A DNA stretch of 64,000 nt, from positions 2,046,001 to 2,110,000 of the forward strand of contig NZ_CP092431.1 of NCBI RefSeq assembly GCF_022385335.1, written 5' to 3'. The stretch comes from Streptomyces deccanensis (lineage in GTDB: Bacteria > Actinomycetota > Actinomycetes > Streptomycetales > Streptomycetaceae). Numbering within the stretch: position 1 is the stretch's first letter; each line of letters opens with the position of its first letter. Below, one piece after another: positions 25,297-32,304 of this stretch. Position numbers and translations under genes: made by a program. The notes beneath the pieces are model-generated. The model made no database searches. It was not told the DNA's origin and saw only the letters and a program-made list of their open reading frames with translations.

Positions 25297-26121
25297 ATGG
25301 CGACATCGACGACGTACGGAGCACGTGATCACGCCCGCGCACAGGAGGGTTCCCGGGCCGAGGCCATGCCCGTGGTGCCCGCGAGCGACTGGCCCGCCCC
25401 GCCCCCCGAGTCCGGACCCCTCGTCTGGGCGGAGACGGTGGCGGGCGGCAACTACACGCACCGGGTACTCGCCCGCGGCACCGAGGTCCGGCTGACCGAC
25501 CTGCGCGGCGACGCGTGCGCGCATCTGCTCCTGCACCACGCCGACCGCCCCTGGGAGCGGCTGAACGTCGCGGACACGGTGAAGGTGCAGTGGAACGCCT
25601 ACCTCGGCGCGGGCGTCCTGCTCCTGTCCGACCAGGGCCGCGTCCTCGCCTCGGTGGTCGCGGACACCTCCGGCCGCCACGACGCCCTGTGCGGCACCTC
25701 CACCCTCGTACGCAACACCGAGCGGTACGGCGACGGCACCCCGCAGTCCCCCTCCCCCGCCGGACGCGAGCTGTTCAAGCTGGCCGCCGCCAAGAACGGC
25801 CTCGAACCCCGTGACCTGCCGCCCTCGCTCTCCTTCTTCCAGGGCGTGACCGTCACCGAGGACGGCACCCTCGACTTCACCGGCTCCGCCGGCCCCGGCG
25901 CCGCCGTCACCCTGCGCGCCGAGCAGGACGTGACCGTACTGATCGCCAATGTCCCGCACCCGGCCGACCCCCGCCCCGACTACGTCAGCACCCCGCTCGA
26001 GGTGCTGGCCTGGCGTGCCGAGCCCACCCGCCCCGGCGACCCGCTCTGGGACGCCACACCCGAGGGCCGCCGCGCCTTCCTGAACACCGTCGAGTTCCTC
26101 GCCGCGAGGGGGATCGCATGA
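25297..26121 (+). CDS. Urea carboxylase-associated protein 1 (UAAP; carboxyguanidine deiminase subunit-like)
   Basis: This 274-aa protein belongs to the DUF1989 family, formerly annotated as a urea-carboxylase-related aminomethyltransferase. Family signs are LTDLRGDACAHLLLHHADRPWERLNVADTVK, SVVADTSGRHDALCG with His and Cys likely in metal binding, and FFQGVTVTEDGTLDF. GGAGGT (25285-25290) is six bases before the ATG. It overlaps the next gene by four bases (ATGA). Published work on related operons shows the two UAAP proteins form an enzyme that deiminates carboxyguanidine, so this operon may use guanidine rather than urea. That applies here by homology only. Confidence 0.85.
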   Translation: MATSTTYGARDHARAQEGSRAEAMPVVPASDWPAPPPESGPLVWAETVAGGNYTHRVLARGTEVRLTDLRGDACAHLLLHHADRPWERLNVADTVKVQWNAYLGAGVLLLSDQGRVLASVVADTSGRHDALCGTSTLVRNTERYGDGTPQSPSPAGRELFKLAAAKNGLEPRDLPPSLSFFQGVTVTEDGTLDFTGSAGPGAAVTLRAEQDVTVLIANVPHPADPRPDYVSTPLEVLAWRAEPTRPGDPLWDATPEGRRAFLNTVEFLAARGIA

Positions 26122-26783
26122 ACACCGCCACCCCGAGGACGGCCACCGTCCCGGCCCGCGCCGCCTGGTCGTCCGTGATCCGCGCCGGAGAGTCCCTCAC
26201 CCTCACCGACCTGCACGGCAACCAGGCCGTCGACTTCCTCGTGTACGACGCCCACGACACGGCCGTCCGCTACAGCGCGCCCGACACGATCCACGCCCAG
26301 GGCGGCATCTTCCTCACCACCGGCAGTGTGCTGATGTCGAACGAACACACCCCGCTGATGACCGTGACCGCCGACGACGTGGGCCGGCACGACACCGTCG
26401 GCGGCGCCTGCTCCAAGGAGTCGAACACCCTGCGGTACGGGCACCACACCTGGTCGCAGCACGCCTGCGTGGACAACTTCCTCGCGGAGGGCGCCAAGCA
26501 CGGCCTCGGCAAACGCGACCTCGTGTCGAACATCAACTGGTACATGAACGTACCGGTCGAGAAGGACGGCACCCTCGGCATCGTCGACGGGATCTCCGCA
26601 CCGGGCCTCGCCCTCACCCTGCGCGCCGAGCGCGACGTGCTGGTCCTGATCTCCAACTGCCCCCAGATCAACAATCCCTGCAACGGTTTCGACCCGACGG
26701 CCGTGGAAGTGACGATCACCGGGGAGAACACCGCGGGAGCGACATCCGTCGACCACGTGACGACCCCTGGAGCCGGCACATGA
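26118..26783 (+). CDS. Urea carboxylase-associated protein 2 (UAAP; carboxyguanidine deiminase subunit-like)
   Basis: This 221-aa second DUF1989 protein is paralogous to its upstream partner: LTDLHGNQAVDFLVYDAHDTAVRYSAPDTIHAQ, MTVTADDVGRHDTVGGACSKESN with a conserved His and Cys, and CPQINNPCNGFDPTAVEV at the C-terminus. It starts inside the stop of the preceding gene and its own end overlaps the carboxylase start (both ATGA), so three proteins are made from one coupled message. The pair probably works as a heteromer on the carboxylase product. Confidence 0.86.
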   Translation: MNTATPRTATVPARAAWSSVIRAGESLTLTDLHGNQAVDFLVYDAHDTAVRYSAPDTIHAQGGIFLTTGSVLMSNEHTPLMTVTADDVGRHDTVGGACSKESNTLRYGHHTWSQHACVDNFLAEGAKHGLGKRDLVSNINWYMNVPVEKDGTLGIVDGISAPGLALTLRAERDVLVLISNCPQINNPCNGFDPTAVEVTITGENTAGATSVDHVTTPGAGT

Positions 26784-29700
26784 CCTTCGACACCCTGCTG
26801 GTCGCCAACCGGGGCGAGATCGCCGTCCGGATCATCCGCACCGCCCGCGAACTGGGCCTGCGCACGGTCGCGGTGTACTCCGACGCCGACCGCTCCGCCG
26901 CCCACGTCCGGCTCGCCGACGAGGCGGTACGGCTCGGCCCGGCGCCCGCGAAGGAGTCGTACCTCGACGCGGACCTGATCCTGAAGGCCGCCAAGGACAC
27001 CGGCGCGGGCGCCGTCCACCCCGGATACGGGTTCCTCTCCGAGGACGCGGACTTCGCGCGCCGCTGCGAGGAGGCGGACCTCGTGTTCGTCGGCCCCACC
27101 GCCGACCAACTGGAGCTGTTCGGCGCCAAGCACACCGCGCGGGCGGCGGCCGAGGCCGCGGGTGTCCCGCTCCTCCCCGGCACCGACCTGCTCGCCTCCC
27201 TGGACGAGGCCCTCGACCGTGCCGCGGCCATCGGTTACCCGGTGATGCTCAAGGCCACCGGCGGAGGCGGCGGTATCGGTCTGTCGGCATGTCGATCCGC
27301 CGCCGAACTGACCGAGGCATGGGACCGGGTCCAACGCGTCGCCACCGCCTCCTTCACCACCTCCGGCGTCTACCTCGAACGTCTCGTCGAGCGGGCCCGC
27401 CATGTCGAGGTACAGGTCTTCGGCGACGGCGACGGCCTCGTGGTCACCTTCGGCGACCGTGACTGCACCCTCCAGCGCCGCAACCAGAAGGTCGTCGAGG
27501 AGGCCCCGGCGCCCGGCCTGCCCGACCATGTCCGCGCCCGGCTCACCGCCGCCGCCCGCGATCTGTGCGCCAGCGTCGAGTACCGGTCCGCCGGGACCGT
27601 CGAGTTCGTGTACGACGCCGCCCGCGAGGAGGCGTACTTCCTGGAGGTCAACACCCGCCTCCAGGTCGAGCACCCGGTCACCGAGGAGATCTACGGCGTC
27701 GACCTCGTCGCCTGGATGCTCCGCCTGGCGCGCGGCGACGCGGCGGTCGTCCGGGCCCCGGGCCCCCCGCGCGGCCACGCCGTCGAGGCCCGCCTCTACG
27801 CCGAGGACCCCTCGCGCGAACACCGGCCGAGCGCCGGCCTGTTGACCCGGGTCGAGTTCCCGGAGGACGTCCGCGTCGACGGCTGGGTGGAGACGGGCAC
27901 AGAGGTCACCACGTCGTACGACCCGCTGCTCGCCAAGGTCGTCGCGCACGGCACCGACCGCGCGCAGGCCCTGCGCCGACTGGACGAGGCGCTGGCCCGG
28001 ACCCGGGTCGACGGCATCGAGACGAACCTGGGCCTGATCCGCGCCGCCCTCGCCGACGAGGACCTCCGGCAGGCCACGCACTCCACGACCACCCTCGCGT
28101 CCGTCACCGACCCGACGCCCCGGATCGAGGTCGTCTCCGGCGGCACCCTCACCACCGTGCAGGACTGGCCCGGCCGCACCGGACACTGGCAGGTCGGCGT
28201 CCCGCCCAGCGGCCCCATGGACGACCTGTCCTTCCGCCTCGGCAACCGGGCGCTGGGCAACCCGGAGGGCGCCCCGGGCCTCGAATGCACCCTCCAGGGC
28301 CCCTCCCTGCGCTTCACGCACGCCACCACGGTCTGTGTGACGGGCGCCCCCGCCCCGGTGACCGTGGACGGCTCACCGATCGCCCGGTGGGAGCCGGTGA
28401 CGGTCCCCGCCGGAGCGGTCCTCGCCGTCGGCACGCCCACGGAACACGGACTGCGCACCTACGTCCTCTTCGCGGGCGGCGGCCTGGACGTCCCCGCCTT
28501 CCTCGGCAGCGCGGCCACGTTCACCCTCGGCCGCTTCGGCGGCCACGGCGGCCGGGCCCTGCGCACGGGCGACGTCCTGCACGGCGGCGCGGTCACGGAC
28601 CACGCGGCCCCCGTCCCACCGGAGGACCGCCCCTCCTTCCCCGCCTCCTGGCAGGTGGCCGTCCTCGAAGGCCCCCACGCGGCACCGGAGTTCTTCACCG
28701 AGCAGGACATCCACGAGTTCTACGCGGCCGACTGGGAGGTCCACTTCAACTCGGCCCGCACCGGCGTACGCCTGATCGGCCCCAAGCCCCGCTGGGCCCG
28801 CGCCGACGGCGGCGAAGCGGGCCTGCACCCCTCCAACATCCACGACACCCCGTACTCGGTCGGCGCCGTCGACTACACCGGGGACATGCCCGTCCTGCTG
28901 GGCCCCGACGGCCCCTCCCTGGGCGGCTTCGTCTGCCCCGCCACCGTCGTCTCCACCGAACGCTGGAAACTCGGCCAGCTCCGCCCCGGCGACACCGTCC
29001 GCTTCCGCCCGGTCGCCGACGACTCCTCGCCACGCCCCGCGATCGTCGACGGCGGCGTCCTGGCCCGCGACGGCGACGTGACGTACCGCCGCAGCGGCGA
29101 CGACAACCTGCTGGTCGAGTTCGGACCCATGCAACTCGACCTGGCCCTGCGGATGCGCGTCCACGCCCTGATGGAGGGCGTGGCGGAAGCGGACCTCGAC
29201 GGCGTCACGGACCTCACCCCGGGCATCCGCTCCCTCCAGATCCAGACGAATCCGGCACTCCTCCCCCAGCCCGAACTCCTCACCGCCGTACGGCGGATCG
29301 TGACGACGCTGCCCCCCGCCGACGAACTGACCGTCCCCTCCCGCACGATCCACCTCCCCCTCTCCTGGGACGACCCCGCGACCCGTGAGGCCATCGCCCG
29401 CTACATGGCGGGCGTCCGCGACGACGCGCCCTGGTGCCCCTGGAACATCGAGTTCATCCGCCGCGTCAACGGCCTGGACACGGTGACCGAGGTGTACGAC
29501 ACGGTCTTCGCCGCCGAGTACCTGGTCCTGGGCCTCGGCGACGTCTACCTGGGCGCCCCGGTGGCGACCCCGCTGGACCCCCGCCACCGCCTGGTGACCA
29601 CGAAGTACAACCCGGCCCGCACCTGGACGGCGGAGAACTCGGTCGGCATCGGCGGCGCCTACCTCTGCGTCTACGGCATGGAAGGGCCCGGCGGTTACCA

Positions 29701-30298
29701 GTTCGTCGGCCGCACCACCCAGGTGTGGTCCCCGTGGCAGCAGCGCGGCGCCTTCGAGCCCGGCTCCCCGTGGCTGCTCCGCTTCTTCGACCGCATCAAG
29801 TGGTACCCGGTGGACGCCGACGAACTGCTGTCCCTCCGCGCGGACATCGTCGCGGGCCGCTTCGTCCCCCACGTGGAGCACGGCACGTTCTCCCTGGCCG
29901 AGTACGAGGCCTTCCTCGCCGAACACGCCGACTCCATAGCCGAGTTCAGGACCAGGCAGCAGACCGCCTTCGCGGCGGAGAGGGCCGCCTGGGAGGCGGC
30001 CGGCGAGTTCGACAGGCCGGAGACGGCGACGGCCGAACCGGCACCGCCCACCGACGTCCACGTCCCCGAAGGCAGTCACCTGATCGAGGCCGAGTTCACC
30101 GCGTCGGTCTGGCAGGTGAACGTCAGCGCGGGCGACCACGTCACCACCGGCCACGCCCTCCTGACCCTGGAGGCGATGAAAATGGAGTCCCGCGTCACCG
30201 CCCCCACGGCCGGCACCATCACCCAGATCCTGACCACCCCGGGCACCCAGGTAGAACCGGGCACCCCCCTGCTCATCCTGACCCCGAGCACCCCGTAG
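26780..30298 (+). CDS. Biotin-dependent urea/guanidine carboxylase
   Basis: This 1172-aa multidomain enzyme uses ATP and bicarbonate to carboxylate urea or guanidine. Residues about 1-450 are the biotin carboxylase (KATGGGGGIGLSACR ATP-grasp loop, FLEVNTRLQVEHPVTE). From about 450 to 1000 lie the two carboxyltransferase halves, first KipA/AHS2-like (VVSGGTLTTVQDWPGRTG) and then KipI/AHS1-like (TYRRSGDDNLLVEFG). The C-terminus (about 1100-1172) is the biotinyl domain with EAMKMES, the biotinylated Lys being residue 1134. It lacks a fused allophanate hydrolase, which is encoded separately 186 bases downstream. The upstream UAAP pair favours guanidine as substrate. A repeat element abuts the TAG stop. 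Confidence 0.93.
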   Translation: MTFDTLLVANRGEIAVRIIRTARELGLRTVAVYSDADRSAAHVRLADEAVRLGPAPAKESYLDADLILKAAKDTGAGAVHPGYGFLSEDADFARRCEEADLVFVGPTADQLELFGAKHTARAAAEAAGVPLLPGTDLLASLDEALDRAAAIGYPVMLKATGGGGGIGLSACRSAAELTEAWDRVQRVATASFTTSGVYLERLVERARHVEVQVFGDGDGLVVTFGDRDCTLQRRNQKVVEEAPAPGLPDHVRARLTAAARDLCASVEYRSAGTVEFVYDAAREEAYFLEVNTRLQVEHPVTEEIYGVDLVAWMLRLARGDAAVVRAPGPPRGHAVEARLYAEDPSREHRPSAGLLTRVEFPEDVRVDGWVETGTEVTTSYDPLLAKVVAHGTDRAQALRRLDEALARTRVDGIETNLGLIRAALADEDLRQATHSTTTLASVTDPTPRIEVVSGGTLTTVQDWPGRTGHWQVGVPPSGPMDDLSFRLGNRALGNPEGAPGLECTLQGPSLRFTHATTVCVTGAPAPVTVDGSPIARWEPVTVPAGAVLAVGTPTEHGLRTYVLFAGGGLDVPAFLGSAATFTLGRFGGHGGRALRTGDVLHGGAVTDHAAPVPPEDRPSFPASWQVAVLEGPHAAPEFFTEQDIHEFYAADWEVHFNSARTGVRLIGPKPRWARADGGEAGLHPSNIHDTPYSVGAVDYTGDMPVLLGPDGPSLGGFVCPATVVSTERWKLGQLRPGDTVRFRPVADDSSPRPAIVDGGVLARDGDVTYRRSGDDNLLVEFGPMQLDLALRMRVHALMEGVAEADLDGVTDLTPGIRSLQIQTNPALLPQPELLTAVRRIVTTLPPADELTVPSRTIHLPLSWDDPATREAIARYMAGVRDDAPWCPWNIEFIRRVNGLDTVTEVYDTVFAAEYLVLGLGDVYLGAPVATPLDPRHRLVTTKYNPARTWTAENSVGIGGAYLCVYGMEGPGGYQFVGRTTQVWSPWQQRGAFEPGSPWLLRFFDRIKWYPVDADELLSLRADIVAGRFVPHVEHGTFSLAEYEAFLAEHADSIAEFRTRQQTAFAAERAAWEAAGEFDRPETATAEPAPPTDVHVPEGSHLIEAEFTASVWQVNVSAGDHVTTGHALLTLEAMKMESRVTAPTAGTITQILTTPGTQVEPGTPLLILTPSTP

Positions 30299-30453
30299 GG
30301 GCGCGAGGAACTGCGCGAGCAACCACACTCCACCCGCACCCGCCAACGCCTCCGAACCCGCCACCCCATGGGCCGCCCAAGGAAGCCGAAGGGAGTCGAA
30401 GGGGCACCGCCCCTGGGGATGGGACGGGTAGGGGCGGCGGGGGCGAAAAAAGG
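30296..30453 (+). repeat. Composite repeat, copy 3, inside the carboxylase operon
   Basis: The element starts at the stop codon of the carboxylase (TAGGGGCGCGAGGAACTGCG, 30296-30315, with a CCACCCGCACCCG tail). It ends with the GGATGGGACGGGTAGGGGCG poly-purine module and an A-tract (about 30417-30453). The poly-purine module is the same as at 3288-3325 on the other strand. It fills nearly the whole 186-base gap between the carboxylase and allophanate hydrolase genes. Confidence 0.7.
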
Positions 30454-30484
30454 CAAGCCCACAACCATCCCACCAGGAGCCCAG

Positions 30485-32143
30485 ATGCCAGACTCCTCCA
30501 CCCTCACCAGAGTCCGCACGGCCTACGCCCGCATCGACGCAGTCGACCGCCCCGAGATCTGGATCGACCTACGCCCCCAGCCCGACGTGGAGGCCGAGGC
30601 CCGAGCGATCGACGCCCGCCTGGCCACCGGCGCCCATCTCCCCCTCGCCGGCCACCTCTTCGCCGCGAAGGGCAACATCGACGTCCAAGGCCTCCCCACG
30701 ACCGCCGGCTGCCCGGCCTACGCGTACACCCCGGCCACCGACGCCCCCGTCGTCGCCCGCCTCCGCGCCGCCGGCGCCCTCCTCCTCGGCACCACCAACC
30801 TCGACCAGTTCGCCACGGGCCTGGTCGGCACCCGCTCCCCGTACGGCGCCGTCCGGAACGCCCACGACCCCTCCCGCGTCAGCGGCGGCTCCAGCGCCGG
30901 CTCGGCCGTGGCGGTGGCGCTCGGCATCGTCGACTTCGCCCTCGGCACCGACACGGCGGGCTCCGGCAGGGTGCCCGCCGCCTTCAACGGCATCGTCGGC
31001 CTGAAGCCCACCCGGGGCCTGGTCCCCACCACGGGCGTGGTCCCGGCCTGCGCCTCGATCGACTGCGTCACGGTGTTCGCCCGCACCCTCCCGGAGGCGG
31101 AACAGGCCCTCGCCCACATGGCCTCCCCACCCGACCGCGCCCTCCCGCCCCTCCCCCCGCGCACCCCGGGCCCCTGGCGCGTCGCAGTCCCCCCGCGTGA
31201 GCAGCTGGGCGAACTGGACGAGGGCTGGGCGGAGGCGTACGAGGCGACGGTGACGCGCCTGAAGGCCACGGGAGCGGACGTACGCCCGCTCGACCTCACC
31301 CCCTTCACCGACGCGGCGGCCATGCTCTACCAGGGCGCGTTCGTGGCCGAGCGCTACACGGCGGTCGGCGCCTTCGTCGACAAGGCGATCGCGGACGGCG
31401 TGGACTCCCTGGACCCCACGGTCGCCGGCATCATCACCCGGGCCAAGGACGTCCCGGCCCACCAGCTCTTCGCCGACCAGGACCAGCTGGCCGGCCTACG
31501 CACCCGCGCGCTCGCCGAACTGGCCGACGCGGACGCCCTGTTGCTGCCGACGACTCCGGGCCACCCGACGCTGGCCGAGGTGGCCGCCGACCCGCTGGGC
31601 GCGAACGCCCGCCTCGGCCGTTTCACCAACTCCACGAACCTCTTCGACCTGGCGGCGGTGGCCGTCCCGGCGGGTGAGGTGAACGGCCTCCCGTTCGGCG
31701 TCATGCTGATCGGCCCGGCTTTCACGGACGACCGCCTGGTCCGCCTCGCCGCGGTCCTCCAGCCGGAGGCCCGGCTGGCGGTCGTGGGCGCCCATCTCTC
31801 GGGCCAGCCCCTGAACCCCCAACTCCTGGCCCTGGGTGCCCGGCTGGAGCGCACCACCACGACAGCGCCCGTCTACCGCCTGCACGCCTTGCGCACGACC
31901 CCACCGAAGCCGGGCCTGGTCCACGTGGGTGAGGGCGGCGCCCCCATCGAGACCGAGATCTGGCGCCTCCCCGCCGAGGGCCTGGGCCGCCTCCTGACCA
32001 TCCTCCCCCGCCCGATGACCCTGGGCTCGATCGAACTCTCCGACGGCACCCGAACCCCGGGCTTCCTGTGCGAGCCCTCAGCCCTCCAAGACGCCGAGGA
32101 CATCACGGAGTACGGCGGCTGGAGGGGCTATCTGTCCCGCTGA
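30485..32143 (+). CDS. atzF: Allophanate hydrolase
   Basis: This 552-aa amidase-signature enzyme hydrolyses allophanate to ammonia and CO2, completing the pathway started by the carboxylase. The catalytic triad is visible as FAAKGNIDV (Lys), SGGSSAGSAVAVA (cis-Ser) and GTDTAGSGRVPAA (nucleophile Ser). The separate C-terminal domain (PVYRLHALRTTPPKPGLV to the end) has the LCEPSALQDAEDITEYGGWRGYL motif typical of full-length allophanate hydrolases. AGGAG (30475-30479) lies five bases before the ATG. It is the last gene of the operon, and the following repeat separates it from the convergent helicase gene. Confidence 0.93.
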   Translation: MPDSSTLTRVRTAYARIDAVDRPEIWIDLRPQPDVEAEARAIDARLATGAHLPLAGHLFAAKGNIDVQGLPTTAGCPAYAYTPATDAPVVARLRAAGALLLGTTNLDQFATGLVGTRSPYGAVRNAHDPSRVSGGSSAGSAVAVALGIVDFALGTDTAGSGRVPAAFNGIVGLKPTRGLVPTTGVVPACASIDCVTVFARTLPEAEQALAHMASPPDRALPPLPPRTPGPWRVAVPPREQLGELDEGWAEAYEATVTRLKATGADVRPLDLTPFTDAAAMLYQGAFVAERYTAVGAFVDKAIADGVDSLDPTVAGIITRAKDVPAHQLFADQDQLAGLRTRALAELADADALLLPTTPGHPTLAEVAADPLGANARLGRFTNSTNLFDLAAVAVPAGEVNGLPFGVMLIGPAFTDDRLVRLAAVLQPEARLAVVGAHLSGQPLNPQLLALGARLERTTTTAPVYRLHALRTTPPKPGLVHVGEGGAPIETEIWRLPAEGLGRLLTILPRPMTLGSIELSDGTRTPGFLCEPSALQDAEDITEYGGWRGYLSR

Positions 32144-32214
32144 AGAGGAGGAGACCCGCGCCCCTGGTCCCGGGACGCGGACCCGCCTGATGTCACCCGG
32201 GGCGCGCGCAGGGT

Positions 32215-32263
32215 CTTCAGGGGCGCGGGGAACTGCGCGAGAAGCCCCACCCACCCGCACCCG
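32215..32263 (+). repeat. Interspersed repeat, copy 4
   Basis: CTTCAGGGGCGCGGGGAACTG and the following CGCGAGAAGCCCC, ending in CACCCACCCGCACCCG, match copy 1 closely. It lies between the stops of the convergent allophanate hydrolase and helicase genes, so it may act as a bidirectional 3'-end element. Confidence 0.75.
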
Positions 32264-32304
32264 CCGACGAACCCGCTCCACCCCCACGGCAGGCGCTCCA
32301 CGAC

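Noticed and set aside
30368..30484. Longer N-terminus of allophanate hydrolase
   Set aside because: The upstream in-frame part translates the repeat element; AGGAG at 30475-30479 places the start at 30485.
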